Below, in pieces: positions 36,754 to 46,053 of a DNA stretch of 64,000 nt. The first letter of the stretch is position 1; each line of letters begins with the position of its first letter. A program made the translations under genes and the position numbers. The DNA is from Burkholderia oklahomensis C6786 (GTDB taxonomy: Bacteria; Pseudomonadota; Gammaproteobacteria; Burkholderiales; Burkholderiaceae), in NCBI RefSeq assembly GCF_000959365.1, contig NZ_CP009555.1:1240001-1304000 (forward strand). Direction: 5' to 3'. The notes beneath the pieces were generated by a model, which had not been told where the DNA came from, made no database searches, and saw only the letters and a list, made by a program, of their open reading frames with translations.

Positions 36754-37728
36754 TCACGAACGCTTCGGCCACCCTCTGCCGATGTCCTGCACGCGCACGA
36801 TGCTGAAGCCTTCCGCGGTCATGCGCGGTGCCGCCTTCCAGGCGTGCCCGTAGATCACTTCGAACGTCAGCGGAATCGTGCCGTCGTCGCGCCGGCGCGC
36901 TTCGAGCGCGTCATGGAGCGCCGCGCGCAGACGGCGCGACGCATGCCCCGACGCGTCGCGCCCGAACGGATACGCGCCCAGGCGACGCACGTCCGCAAGC
37001 AGCGAATCGGGCGACTTGTAGGTGACGGTCAGCGTCTCCTGGTCCATCACCGGAATCTCGAAGCCGCTCTCGACGAGCATGTCGCCGAGATCATGCATGT
37101 CGACGAAATCGATCACGCGGGCGACCGCGGGCGCATCGCCCGCCGCGGCGGCGGCCTCCGCGCATGCGGCGCGCAGCTCGCGCAGCGTGTCGGGGCCGAG
37201 CGTGCTGAACATCAGCAACCCGTCGACGCGCAGCACGCGATGCCATTCGGGGAACACGAGATCGGGACGCGCGTGCCAGTGCAGCGCGAAGTTGGACCAG
37301 AGGAGATCGAACGCGTCGCTCGCGAACGGCAGCTCGGAGAAATCGGCTTGCGCGACGCGCGGCCCGCGATGGCCGAGCGCCTTCGACAGCGTCGCCGGCA
37401 GAAACCGGCGCCAGCTCGTCTCGGCCGTGTCGCGCGCGGCCGCGCGCGCGAGCATCGCGCGCGATACGTCGACGCCGAACACGGGCGCCTCCGGAAAGCG
37501 CGCGCGCAGCAACGGCAGGTCGTCGCCCGTGCCGCAGCCCGCATCGAGCACGCCCGCCGGATTCACCTTGATGTAGTCGAGGCGCTCGCGCATCCGCTGC
37601 GCGATTTCGCGCGGCAGGAACGACACGGCGTCGAACACGGCGGCGCGGCGGTCGAAGATCCGCCGCAAGCGCCGTGGATCATAGGCCGGACGGCTGGTTT
37701 TTGCGGGAGCTGGGGACATGTCGGGCAC
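36754..37728 (-). CDS. SAM-dependent methyltransferase, BioC-like
   Basis: This 324-aa class I methyltransferase has the SAM-binding motif I LDAGCGTGDDLPLL near residue 60, an acidic residue in FGVDVSRAML, and YGHAWKAAP near the C-terminus, which is typical of BioC (malonyl-ACP methyl ester formation in biotin synthesis). The N-terminus ends in RRIFDRRAAVFDAVSFLPREI, also as in BioC. No other bio gene is near. It is divergent from comF, with a 74-bp gap. A start three codons downstream is possible. Confidence 0.8.
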   Translation of the reverse strand: MPDMSPAPAKTSRPAYDPRRLRRIFDRRAAVFDAVSFLPREIAQRMRERLDYIKVNPAGVLDAGCGTGDDLPLLRARFPEAPVFGVDVSRAMLARAAARDTAETSWRRFLPATLSKALGHRGPRVAQADFSELPFASDAFDLLWSNFALHWHARPDLVFPEWHRVLRVDGLLMFSTLGPDTLRELRAACAEAAAAAGDAPAVARVIDFVDMHDLGDMLVESGFEIPVMDQETLTVTYKSPDSLLADVRRLGAYPFGRDASGHASRRLRAALHDALEARRRDDGTIPLTFEVIYGHAWKAAPRMTAEGFSIVRVQDIGRGWPKRS

Positions 37729-37802
37729 ACTGGCGAAGAGCCCGAAGTATACTCGCTCGCTTCGCGCCCTTCAGCGAAGCGGCCCGTTGCAGGAGCCGAA
37801 CC

Positions 37803-38585
37803 ATGGCGAATCCCGCCGTATTGCGATGCGGCATACGGGCGGCGGCGGCGCGCCTGTGCATTGTCCTGGCACGTTTTTCCGCTGCTGCGCTGCCGAACCG
37901 CTGCGCACTGTGCGGCAATTTGTCACATCGGACAATTTGCGACTGTTGCGACAGCGCGTATTGGAATGAGGCGCGGCTGCGCTGCCCGCGCTGCGCGCTG
38001 CCGCTGCCCGGCGCGCGCGGACCGGGCGGCGCGATGCGTCACCGCTACCGCTGCGGCGCGTGCGCCGAGTCGCCGCCGCCGTTCGACGCGACGCTCGCGC
38101 TCGCCGATTACCGCGCGCCGCTCGACAGCCTCGCGGTCGACCTGAAGTTCCGCGCGCAGCTCGCGCTCGGCCGCGAATTCGGCGAGCGCCTCGCGCGGCT
38201 TGCGGCGGACGCGCTCGACGGCGCGCCGCCGCTCGACGTGATCGCGCCCGTGCCGCTCGCGCGGCGCCGGCTCGTCGAGCGCGGCTACAACCAGGCGTGG
38301 ACGATCGCGCGGCCGCTCGCGCGCGTGCTGAAGGTGCGCGCCGACGCGACGCTCGCCGCGCGCGTGGCCGACACCGCGCCGCAATCGCGACTCGCGTTCG
38401 ACGCACGGCGCGCGAACGTCGCGGCGGCGTTCGAGATCGCGCGCCCGGTCGCGGGCCTGCACGTCGGGATCGTCGACGACGTGATGACGTCGGGCGCGAC
38501 GCTCGACGCGCTCGCACGCAAACTGAAGGAAGCGGGCGCGCGGCGCGTGACGAACTTCGTCGCGCTGCGCACCGCGAAGGATTGA
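37803..38585 (+). CDS. ComF family phosphoribosyltransferase-like protein
   Basis: This 260-aa protein has two Cys pairs near the N-terminus (CALCG at about 34 and CDCCD near 45), then CPRC and CGAC, forming a zinc-ribbon region. A PRTase domain follows with GYNQAW near 163 and the PRPP-like loop VGIVDDVMTSGATLDAL near 220. ComF proteins aid DNA uptake in competent bacteria, but many proteobacterial members have unknown roles. It precedes trmL by 61 bp. Confidence 0.88.
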   Translation: MANPAVLRCGIRAAAARLCIVLARFSAAALPNRCALCGNLSHRTICDCCDSAYWNEARLRCPRCALPLPGARGPGGAMRHRYRCGACAESPPPFDATLALADYRAPLDSLAVDLKFRAQLALGREFGERLARLAADALDGAPPLDVIAPVPLARRRLVERGYNQAWTIARPLARVLKVRADATLAARVADTAPQSRLAFDARRANVAAAFEIARPVAGLHVGIVDDVMTSGATLDALARKLKEAGARRVTNFVALRTAKD

Positions 38586-38646
38586 CGGTGCGCCGCATCG
38601 CGCCGCCCACACGCATTCACACGCTTTTCACCGATCGAATCGAATC

Positions 38647-39117
38647 ATGTTCAACGTCGTTCTCGTCGAGCCCGAAATTCCGCCGAACACCGGCAACGTG
38701 ATCCGGCTGTGCGCCAACACCGGCGCGCGGCTGCATCTGATCGAGCCGCTCGGCTTCCCGCTCGACGACGCGAAGATGCGCCGCGCGGGACTCGACTATC
38801 ACGAGTATGCGCAGATGCGCGTCCATCGAGATTGGGATGCGTTCATCGCCGCCGAAGCGCCCGATCCCGCGCACATGTTCGCGTTCACGACGCGCGGCTC
38901 GGGACGCTTTCACGATCGCGCGTTCGAGCCGGGAGACTGGTTCGTGTTCGGCGCGGAAACGCGCGGGCTCGCGCCCGAGCTCGTCGAGCGCTTTCCGCCC
39001 GAGCAGCGCGTGCGGCTGCCGATGCGCCCGGGCAATCGCAGCCTCAACCTGTCGAATACGGTCGCCGTGGTCGTGTTCGAGGCGTGGCGGCAGGCGGGGT
39101 TCGAAGGCGGGGCTTGA
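38647..39117 (+). CDS. trmL: tRNA (cytidine/uridine-34-2'-O)-methyltransferase TrmL
   Basis: This 156-aa SPOUT methyltransferase starts MFNVVLVEPEIPPNTGNVIRL, the TrmL hallmark. The trefoil-knot SAM-binding strands read FGAETRGLA and then RLPMRPGNRSLNLSNTVAVVV. It methylates the 2'-O of the wobble base in tRNA-Leu isoacceptors. It lies 61 bp after comF and is probably co-transcribed. Confidence 0.95.
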   Translation: MFNVVLVEPEIPPNTGNVIRLCANTGARLHLIEPLGFPLDDAKMRRAGLDYHEYAQMRVHRDWDAFIAAEAPDPAHMFAFTTRGSGRFHDRAFEPGDWFVFGAETRGLAPELVERFPPEQRVRLPMRPGNRSLNLSNTVAVVVFEAWRQAGFEGGA

Positions 39118-39325
39118 GAAAGCGCGCGACGCATCGAGCGGATCGATTCGACCGATCGGGACCGCGGCGAAAAGCTGCGATGAATGTCGCGTTGCGGGCG
39201 TCGCTGCCGGTCGCCGGCGAAGGCATCCGGCAAGACAAACGGGCCGGAATCGTTCACGCCGCAACGAACGGCGGGCACCGCGGGAACGAAGAAGGTCGCG
39301 TCGACGACAGCGCTCGACGTACCCG

Positions 39326-39847
39326 TCAAAACCGCGCAAGCTCCGCGCGATAAAGCTCGAGCATCGCGTCGGAAAAGCACGCGAACACGATGCGCTCGAA
39401 TTTCGCGCCGGCCAGCGCGTCGACCACCGTGCGCACCGCGATCGCAGTCGCATCGTCGGGCGGGAAGCGATACACGCCGCAACTGATCGCGGGAAACGCA
39501 AGCGACACGCAACCGGCACCGGCCGCCACCTCGAGCGAGCGCCGGTAGCACGACGCGAGCAGCTCGGGCTCGCCGCGCGCACCGCCGTGCCATACCGGGC
39601 CCACCGTGTGGATCACGAACTTCGCGGGCAGCCGGTAGCCGTGCGTGAGCTTCGCGTCGCCCGTCACGCAGCCGCCGAGCGTCGCGCACGCCTTGACGAG
39701 TTCGGGCCCCGCCGCGCGATGAATCGCGCCGTCCACGCCGCCGCCGCCCAGCAGCGACTCGTTGGCCGCATTGACGATCGCGTCGAGCGCGAGCGTCGTG
39801 ATGTCGACGACGCGCGCCTCGACCGACGTCGAACCGATGTTCGGCAT
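39326..39847 (-). CDS. Macrodomain protein (O-acetyl-ADP-ribose deacetylase type)
   Basis: This 173-aa macrodomain starts [17 protein letters not shown], followed by [24 protein letters not shown] near residue 24, the ADP-ribose-binding loop, and ISCGVYRFP near 120, the second loop. Members hydrolyse O-acetyl-ADP-ribose or remove ADP-ribose. A GGAGG at the right spacing decides for the Met at 39847 rather than the Met 12 bases upstream. It is separated from gpsA by a terminator and read in the same direction. Confidence 0.9.
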   Translation of the reverse strand: MPNIGSTSVEARVVDITTLALDAIVNAANESLLGGGGVDGAIHRAAGPELVKACATLGGCVTGDAKLTHGYRLPAKFVIHTVGPVWHGGARGEPELLASCYRRSLEVAAGAGCVSLAFPAISCGVYRFPPDDATAIAVRTVVDALAGAKFERIVFACFSDAMLELYRAELARF

Positions 39848-39917
39848 GACGTCCTCCATCGAGTTGATCGCGATACGCACAGCGTACGCTCGCTCGGCCC
39901 GTGCGCACAGACGCACG

Positions 39918-39949
39918 AAACCGGGCGCGCAATGCCGCGCGCCCGGTTT
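39918..39949 (-). terminator. Terminator after gpsA
   Basis: Perfect 13-base arms (AAACCGGGCGCGC and complement) enclose a 6-base loop. It lies 37 bp past the gpsA stop, between gpsA and the macrodomain gene, both on the minus strand. Confidence 0.85.
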
Positions 39950-39986
39950 CGATTGCCTGATTTGGTTCGATTTGGCTCGCCGGAGC

Positions 39987-40985
39987 CTATTCGGCCTTCG
40001 CGTCCCGGCGCAGCAGGCCGCTCACCGCGTCGCGCGGCGCGACGCCTTCGAACAGCACCGCGCACACCGCTTCGGTGATCGGCATGTCGACCCCGCGCTC
40101 GCGCGCGAGCGACAGCACCGCGTGCGCGCACCGCACGCCTTCGGCCACGTGGCCGAGCGCGGCCAGAATGTCGTCGAGCGAACGGCCGGCGGCGAGCTGC
40201 AAACCGACGGTCCGGTTGCGCGACAGATCGCCCGTCGCCGTGAGAATCAGGTCGCCCAGGCCCGTGAGGCCGGTGAACGTCTCCGCGCGGCCGCCGAGCG
40301 CGACGCCCAGGCGCGACATCTCCGCAAGCCCGCGCGTGATGAGCGCCGCGCGCGCGTTGAGCCCGAGGCCGAGGCCGTCGGCGATGCCCGTCGCGATCGC
40401 GAGCACGTTCTTCACCGCGCCGCCGACCTCGACGCCGACGACATCGTCACCGGTGTAGATGCGCATCGCGCCGTGATGGAACGCGGCGAGCGTGCGCTCG
40501 CGGCACGCGGCCGACGCGCTCGCGACCGTCAGCGCGACGGGCAGCCCTTGCGCGACTTCGCGTGCGAAGCTCGGCCCGGACAGCACGCCATAGCTGGCGT
40601 GATCCGGCAGTGCTTCGCCGACCATCTGATGCGGCAGCAGCCGCGTGTCCGCCTCGAAGCCCTTGCAGACCCAGACGAAGTGCGCGGGCACGCAGCCCGC
40701 ATCGCGCATCGCGCGGCACAGCGCACGCAGCCCGGCCACGGGCGCGGCGATCACGCAAAGCGCGTCGTCCGCTTGCGCGTGCGACACCGCCGTCGCGAGA
40801 TCGGCCTCGTAGCGCAGCGCCGGCGGCAGCGCGACGCCGTCCAGGTAGCGGACGTTCTCGCGCCGCGCCGCGAGTTCCGCCACGAGCGCGGCGTCGCGCG
40901 CCCAGAGCAGCGTGTCGTGCCGTGCGGCGAGATGCGCCGCGAGCGCGGTACCCCACGCGCCGGCGCCGAGAACAGCGACTTTCAT
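39987..40985 (-). CDS. gpsA: Glycerol-3-phosphate dehydrogenase [NAD(P)+]
   Basis: This 332-aa protein begins [16 protein letters not shown], the Rossmann NAD-binding motif. The conserved [10 protein letters not shown] lies near 136 and the active-site lysine is in [13 protein letters not shown] near 188. It reduces dihydroxyacetone phosphate to sn-glycerol 3-phosphate for phospholipid synthesis. secB is directly upstream on the same strand with a 25-bp gap, a common pairing. Confidence 0.97.
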   Translation of the reverse strand: MKVAVLGAGAWGTALAAHLAARHDTLLWARDAALVAELAARRENVRYLDGVALPPALRYEADLATAVSHAQADDALCVIAAPVAGLRALCRAMRDAGCVPAHFVWVCKGFEADTRLLPHQMVGEALPDHASYGVLSGPSFAREVAQGLPVALTVASASAACRERTLAAFHHGAMRIYTGDDVVGVEVGGAVKNVLAIATGIADGLGLGLNARAALITRGLAEMSRLGVALGGRAETFTGLTGLGDLILTATGDLSRNRTVGLQLAAGRSLDDILAALGHVAEGVRCAHAVLSLARERGVDMPITEAVCAVLFEGVAPRDAVSGLLRRDAKAE

Positions 40986-41010
40986 GCTCAGCACCGGTCG
41001 TCGTTCGCGC

Positions 41011-41487
41011 TCAGTTCAGCGTCGTGCCGTTCGGCGCGCCGCCTTGCTGCTGCTGCGAGATTTCCGCGAGACGCTGCTCGTAGAGCGCCTGGAAGTTGAT
41101 CTCGGCGAGATGGATCGGCGGGAAGCCCGCGCGCGTGATCGAATCGGCGATGTTCGAGCGCAGGTACGGGAACAGGATCGTCGGACATGCGATGCCGCAG
41201 AGCGGATCGATCTGCTCGGCCGGGATGTTGCGGATGTCGAAGATGCCTGCCTGCTTCGCCTCGACGAGGAACGCGACCTTCTCGCGCACCTTCGCGGTGA
41301 CGGTGCCCGCGACGATGATCTCGTAGACGGTGTCGGCGAGGCGCTCGGCCTTCACGTCGACTTCGACTTCAACGGCCGGCATCTCCTGCTCGAGGAAGAT
41401 CGCAGGCGAATTCGGCTGCTCGAGCGACAGATCCTTCAGGTAGATGCGCTGGATGTTGAAGAACGGTTGGTTTTCGACGTCGGACAT
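41011..41487 (-). CDS. secB: Protein-export chaperone SecB
   Basis: This 158-aa tetrameric chaperone holds unfolded preproteins and delivers them to SecA. Visible family sequence includes [21 protein letters not shown] near 8-28 and [13 protein letters not shown] followed by [10 protein letters not shown]. The C-terminus is extended and Gln/Gly-rich. Genes for glutaredoxin and rhodanese precede it on the same strand and gpsA follows. Confidence 0.97.
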   Translation of the reverse strand: MSDVENQPFFNIQRIYLKDLSLEQPNSPAIFLEQEMPAVEVEVDVKAERLADTVYEIIVAGTVTAKVREKVAFLVEAKQAGIFDIRNIPAEQIDPLCGIACPTILFPYLRSNIADSITRAGFPPIHLAEINFQALYEQRLAEISQQQQGGAPNGTTLN

Positions 41488-41605
41488 GGTGGCTCCCTAA
41501 AAATGATTTCGTGGCGGCCGGAACCCTCCGGCACGCCCGGTGTGATCGTGCTTGGACCGCGCGCCGCCCGCAAGACGGCGGTGGAGCGGTTGCTTGGCGC
41601 CCTGG

Positions 41606-41866
41606 TCAGGCGGCTTCGAGGAGCGGCTTCAGGCCGCCTTCGCGGTCGAGCTTCGACAGGTCGTCGTAGCCGCCGACGTGGGTGTCGCCGATGTAGATCT
41701 GCGGCACGGTGCGGCGGCCGGTGCGCTCCATCATTTCGGCGCGACGCTCCGGCGCCTTGTCGATCAGCACTTTCTCAACGTGCTCGACGCCGCGCAGCTT
41801 GAGCAGCCGCTCGGCCTGGATGCAATACGGGCACACCTGCGTGCTGTACATGACCACTTTGTTCAC
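41606..41866 (-). CDS. grxC: Glutaredoxin 3
   Basis: This 86-aa glutaredoxin has the active site CPYC at residues 12-15, followed by TVPQIYIGDTHVGGYDDL, the glutathione-binding cis-Pro region and GG-D motif. It starts at GTG 41866, supported by AAGGAG 8 bp upstream and by family length. It lies between rhodanese and secB on the same strand. Confidence 0.95.
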   Translation of the reverse strand: MNKVVMYSTQVCPYCIQAERLLKLRGVEHVEKVLIDKAPERRAEMMERTGRRTVPQIYIGDTHVGGYDDLSKLDREGGLKPLLEAA

Positions 41867-41877
41867 TTCGCCACTCC

Positions 41878-42285
41878 TTATTTGACGACCGGCATGCCGG
41901 CTTGCTGCCACGCGCTCAGGCCGCCCTGCAGCACGTGGACGTCCTGGTAGCCCGCATCCTCGACGATCTTGCGCGCCTTTTGCGACTGCTGACCGTTCTG
42001 GCACACGAGCAGCACGGGCGTGCCCTTGTTCTTTGCGAGCTGGCCGGCCTTCGCCTGCAGCTCGCCGAACTCGACGGAGCGCGCGGACGGCAGATGGCCC
42101 GCGCCGTACTCGGCCGCCGGACGCAGATCGACGACGATCGCGTTGCGGCGGTTGATCAGTTGGGTCGCCTCCGCGGCCGACAGGCCGCCGCCTCCGCGCC
42201 GCAGCGCGGGCCATGCGAGGAGGCCGCCGGAAACCACCAGGATCGCGATGAGCGCGAGGTTCGTGTAATCGGTGAAGAACGTCAC
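41878..42285 (-). CDS. Membrane-anchored rhodanese-like protein
   Basis: This 135-aa protein has an N-terminal membrane helix at about 8-28 followed by a single rhodanese domain: VVDLRPAAEYGAGHLPSA and the active Cys in LLVCQNGQQS (C95). It may act as a thiosulfate or other sulfurtransferase facing the cytoplasm or periplasm. It is followed by grxC after 11 bp and is divergent from gpmA. Confidence 0.92.
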   Translation of the reverse strand: MTFFTDYTNLALIAILVVSGGLLAWPALRRGGGGLSAAEATQLINRRNAIVVDLRPAAEYGAGHLPSARSVEFGELQAKAGQLAKNKGTPVLLVCQNGQQSQKARKIVEDAGYQDVHVLQGGLSAWQQAGMPVVK

Positions 42286-42419
42286 GGAAAATCCGCCGAA
42301 AAAGAGAAATCGGAAAGGGCAATCTTGCCATTATAAAATAACCGTCTGACGCGATGTCGCCCCACGAGCCGGGACCGCATCCGCGCTTACCGCTTCCTCA
42401 CTACCGACCGCAAGCATCT

Positions 42420-43172
42420 ATGTACAAGCTCGTTCTCATCCGCCACGGCGAATCGACCTGGAACAAGGAAAACCGCTTCACCGGCTGGGTCGACGTCGAC
42501 CTGACCGAACAAGGCAACCGCGAAGCCCGGCAAGCCGGCCAGCTCCTGAAGGAAGCCGGCTACGCGTTCGACATCGCGTACACGTCGGTGCTGAAGCGCG
42601 CGATCCGCACGCTCTGGCACGTGCAGGACCAGATGGATCTGATGTACGTGCCCGTCGTCCACTCGTGGCGGCTGAACGAGCGCCACTACGGCGCGCTGTC
42701 GGGCCTCAACAAGGCGGAAACGGCCGCGAAGTACGGCGACGAGCAAGTGCTGGTCTGGCGCCGCAGCTACGACACGCCGCCGCCGGCGCTCGAGCCGACC
42801 GACGAGCGCGCGCCGTACGCCGATCCGCGCTACGCGAAGGTGCCGCGCGAGCAGTTGCCGCTCACCGAATGCCTGAAGGACACGGTCGCGCGCGTGCTGC
42901 CGCTGTGGAACGAATCGATCGCGCCCGCGGTGAAAGCCGGCAAGCAGGTGCTGATCGCCGCGCACGGCAATTCGCTGCGCGCGCTGATCAAGTATCTCGA
43001 CGGCATCTCCGATGCGGACATCGTCGGCCTGAACATCCCGAACGGCGTGCCGCTCGTCTACGAGCTCGACGAGAGCCTGCGGCCCATCCGGCACTACTAC
43101 CTCGGCGACCAGGACGCGATCGCGAAGGCGCAGGCCGCCGTCGCGCAGCAGGGTAAGGCAACCGCGGCGTAA
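42420..43172 (+). CDS. gpmA: 2,3-bisphosphoglycerate-dependent phosphoglycerate mutase
   Basis: This 250-aa glycolytic enzyme interconverts 3- and 2-phosphoglycerate. The start [15 protein letters not shown] contains the phospho-His loop (H9). Later motifs are [17 protein letters not shown] near 88 and [15 protein letters not shown] near 180, with the second catalytic His. The longer open frame from 42354 is not used because homologues start at MYKLV. It precedes the ctpA-type gene. Confidence 0.97.
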   Translation: MYKLVLIRHGESTWNKENRFTGWVDVDLTEQGNREARQAGQLLKEAGYAFDIAYTSVLKRAIRTLWHVQDQMDLMYVPVVHSWRLNERHYGALSGLNKAETAAKYGDEQVLVWRRSYDTPPPALEPTDERAPYADPRYAKVPREQLPLTECLKDTVARVLPLWNESIAPAVKAGKQVLIAAHGNSLRALIKYLDGISDADIVGLNIPNGVPLVYELDESLRPIRHYYLGDQDAIAKAQAAVAQQGKATAA

Positions 43173-43391
43173 CGGCCGCGCGGGCGCGGGCGGCGGCGGG
43201 TCCGCGCCCGCGCCGCCCCGCCGGCACGGCGCCGCGTGAACCTGTTTCGCGCGGCGCAGTCGGAATCCTGCTGGCGTTCCCCGTTTCGCCCCAATCCACA
43301 AGGCATCCGGACGAACAGTTATACTTGACCGTCCTATGACCGTCCCGTTGCTCCCGCGACAGCCACGCGCTTTCCGATCGCACCAGACTCT

Positions 43392-44981
43392 ATGCGTATG
43401 AAATTGAAGAACATCGGCCTGATTGCCGCGGGCCTCGCGACCGGCGTCTTCGCGACGCTGCAAATCTCCGCGTCGGCCCAGCAGGCCGTCACGACGGCCG
43501 CCGCGCCGCTGCCGCTCGACCAGTTACGCCTGTTCGCCGAAGTGTTCGGGCAGATCAAGCGCGAATACGTCGAGCCCGTCGATGACAAGAAACTGCTGAC
43601 CGCGGCGATCAAGGGCATGGTGTCGAGCCTCGACCCGCACTCGTCCTATCTCGACAAAACCGATTACCAGGAGTTGCAGGAGCAGACGAAGGGCCGCTTC
43701 GCCGGACTCGGCATCGAAATCTCGCAGGAAGACGGCCTCGTCAAGGTGATCTCGCCGATCGAAGACACGCCCGCGTTCCGCGCCGGCATCCGTCCGGGCG
43801 ACCTGATCACCCGCATCAACGATCGCCCGGTGCGCGGCATGACGCTCGACAAGGCGGTCAAGCAGATGCGCGGCGAACCCGGCACGAAGGTCACGCTGAC
43901 GATCTTCCGCAAGAGCGACGACCGCACGTTCCCCGTCACGGTCACGCGCGCGTTGATCCGCGTGCAGAGCGTGAAGATGAAGCTGCTCGATCCGGGCTAC
44001 GCGTACATCCGCATCACGAGCTTCCAGGAGCGCACGACGCCCGATCTCGCCGCGAAGCTGCAGGACATCGCGCGCCAGCAGCCGAACCTGAAGGGCCTGA
44101 TCCTCGATCTGCGCAACAACGGCGGCGGCCTGCTGCAGAGCGCCGTCGGCGTCGCGGGCGCGTTCCTGCCGCCGGATTCCGTCGTCGTGTCGACGAACGG
44201 CCAGATCCCCGATTCGAAGCAGATCTATCGCGACAACTACGAGAACTACCGGCTGCCGTCGTTCGATTCCGACCCGCTGAAGAGCCTGCCGCCCGCCTTC
44301 AAGACCGTGCCGATGGTCGTGCTGACGAACGCGTATTCGGCGTCGGCGTCGGAGATCGTCGCGGGCGCGCTGCAGGATGCGCATCGCGCGGTCATCATGG
44401 GCAAGGCGACGTTCGGCAAGGGCTCGGTGCAGACGGTCCGGCCGATGACGGCGGACACCGCGCTGCGCCTGACGACCGCGTACTACTACACGCCGAGCGG
44501 CCGCTCGATCCAGAACAAGGGCATCCTGCCCGACATTCCGGTCGACCAGTTCGCGGACGGCGATCCGGACGACGTGCTCGTCACACGCGAGGTCGACTAC
44601 ACGAACCACCTCGCGAACACGCAGGATCCGAACGAGAAGAAGGAGCTCGAGGACCGCGAGCAGCGCCGGATGGAGCAGTTGCGCATCCTCGAAGAGCAGA
44701 ACGACAAGAAGACGCCCGAGCAGCGTCAGAAGGATCGCGAACGCAAGCCGATCGAATTCGGCGGCGCCGACGATTTCATGATGCAGCAGGCGCTCAACAA
44801 GCTCGAAGGCAAGCCGGTCGAGCAGTCGAAGATGCTCGTCGCCGAAAGCGCGAAGGGCGCGGCCGACAAGGCGGCTGGCGCGTCGGCGCCGAAGGCCGCG
44901 TCGAAGGCGGCCGCGAAGCCCGCGTCGGCGGCCAAGCCCGCATCGGCAGCAAAGCCCGCGTCGGCGCCGCAGCCGCAGTAA
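43392..44981 (+). CDS. Carboxy-terminal processing protease (S41 family)
   Basis: This 529-aa periplasmic serine protease has an N-terminal hydrophobic signal/anchor (about 8-28). A PDZ domain lies near 90-180 (IRPGDLITRINDRPVRGM). The S41 catalytic core has the Ser in YSASASEIVAGALQDAHRA near 318-320 and the Lys in GKATFGKGSVQ near 345. The C-terminus ends in a charged coiled-coil stretch and a repeated Lys-Pro-Ala-Ser-Ala tail. Substrates are probably cell-envelope proteins. A strong terminator follows. Confidence 0.94.
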   Translation: MRMKLKNIGLIAAGLATGVFATLQISASAQQAVTTAAAPLPLDQLRLFAEVFGQIKREYVEPVDDKKLLTAAIKGMVSSLDPHSSYLDKTDYQELQEQTKGRFAGLGIEISQEDGLVKVISPIEDTPAFRAGIRPGDLITRINDRPVRGMTLDKAVKQMRGEPGTKVTLTIFRKSDDRTFPVTVTRALIRVQSVKMKLLDPGYAYIRITSFQERTTPDLAAKLQDIARQQPNLKGLILDLRNNGGGLLQSAVGVAGAFLPPDSVVVSTNGQIPDSKQIYRDNYENYRLPSFDSDPLKSLPPAFKTVPMVVLTNAYSASASEIVAGALQDAHRAVIMGKATFGKGSVQTVRPMTADTALRLTTAYYYTPSGRSIQNKGILPDIPVDQFADGDPDDVLVTREVDYTNHLANTQDPNEKKELEDREQRRMEQLRILEEQNDKKTPEQRQKDRERKPIEFGGADDFMMQQALNKLEGKPVEQSKMLVAESAKGAADKAAGASAPKAASKAAAKPASAAKPASAAKPASAPQPQ

Positions 44982-44997
44982 GCGCGCGGCACGACGC

Positions 44998-45032
44998 ACG
45001 GGCCATCGCGGCAAGCCGCCGCGATGGCCCGT
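44998..45032 (+). terminator. Terminator after S41 protease gene
   Basis: Fourteen-base perfect arms (ACGGGCCATCGCGG and complement) enclose a 7-base loop and are followed by TTTCTTTG. The structure lies 16 bp after the stop. Confidence 0.9.
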
Positions 45033-45088
45033 TTTCTTTGCGCGCCTAGAATAATATCGAGACCGTTTCCCCGCCCCGCGGCCCCACG

Positions 45089-45847
45089 ATGAACGACGAT
45101 CAACTCCTCCGCTATTCCCGCCACATCCTCGTCGAAGAAATCGGCATCGAAGCGCAGCAGCGCTTTCTCGACGCGCATGCGATCGTCGTCGGCGCGGGCG
45201 GGCTCGGGTCGCCCGCGGCGATGTATCTCGCGGCGGCGGGCGTCGGCACGATCACGCTCGTCGATGCCGATACCGTCGATCTCACGAACCTGCAGCGGCA
45301 GATCCTGCACGTGACGGCGTCGGTCGGCCGCAAGAAGGTCGAATCGGGGCGCGACGCGCTCGCGCAGCTCAATCCCGACGTGAAGGTGAACGCGGTCGCC
45401 GAGCGCGTCGACGACGCATGGCTGAACGCGCACGCGCCGCAAGCGAGCGTCGTGCTCGACTGCACCGACAACTTCGCGACGCGCCACGCGATCAACCGCG
45501 CGTGCGTCGCGCATCGCGTGCCGCTCGTGTCGGGCGCGGCGCTGCGCTTCGACGGGCAGATCAGCACGTTCGACTTCCGCGATCCGGGCTCGCCGTGCTA
45601 CGCGTGCGTGTTTCCGGAAGATCAGCCGTTCGAGGAAGTCGCGTGCTCGACGATGGGCGTGTTCGCGCCGACTGTCGGCATCATCGGCGCGATGCAGGCA
45701 GCCGAGGCATTGCGCGTGATCGGCGGAATCGGCACGACGCTCGTCGGCAGGCTGATGATGCTCGACTCGCTGCGGATGGAATGGAACACGATGAAGATCG
45801 CGCGACAGCCGGATTGCCCGGTGTGCGGCGCGGGGGAATCGCATTGA
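45089..45847 (+). CDS. MoeB/ThiF family adenylyltransferase
   Basis: This 252-aa E1-like enzyme has the ATP-binding motif GAGGLGSPAAMYLAAAGVG near 32, the catalytic Asp in LVDADTVDLTNLQRQ, and conserved Cys pairs: CYACVF near 171 and CPVCG near the C-terminus, which bind zinc. It adenylates the C-terminal Gly of MoaD- or ThiS-like sulfur carriers in molybdopterin or thiamine synthesis. No partner gene is adjacent, so pathway assignment is open. Confidence 0.92.
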   Translation: MNDDQLLRYSRHILVEEIGIEAQQRFLDAHAIVVGAGGLGSPAAMYLAAAGVGTITLVDADTVDLTNLQRQILHVTASVGRKKVESGRDALAQLNPDVKVNAVAERVDDAWLNAHAPQASVVLDCTDNFATRHAINRACVAHRVPLVSGAALRFDGQISTFDFRDPGSPCYACVFPEDQPFEEVACSTMGVFAPTVGIIGAMQAAEALRVIGGIGTTLVGRLMMLDSLRMEWNTMKIARQPDCPVCGAGESH

Positions 45848-45885
45848 ACGGCGTGGCGGCGCGACGCATCGCCGCGAGCGCGGCC

Positions 45886-45927
45886 GTTGGCGTTGGCGTT
45901 GGCGTTGGCGTTGGCGTTGGCGTTGGC
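45886..45927. repeat. Seven tandem copies of GTTGGC
   Basis: Seven perfect hexamer units form a 42-bp simple repeat in the gap between the MoeB/ThiF gene and ptsI. Such tracts vary in copy number among strains in this genus. Confidence 0.97.
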
Positions 45928-46053
45928 GTAGAAACTTGACACGCGATCGCGCTTTCGAGCGGCCCGCAACGAGCGAGCCGCCCCATTGCGCGCGAACACT
46001 TCAGCCCCGGCATCCGCAGACGACGCGCGCGCCCAAGCACACGCGCCGCCCGC

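Noticed and set aside
45886..45930. Valine-glycine or alanine-asparagine repeat peptide encoded by the GTTGGC tract
   Set aside because: It lies outside any supported gene in all frames.
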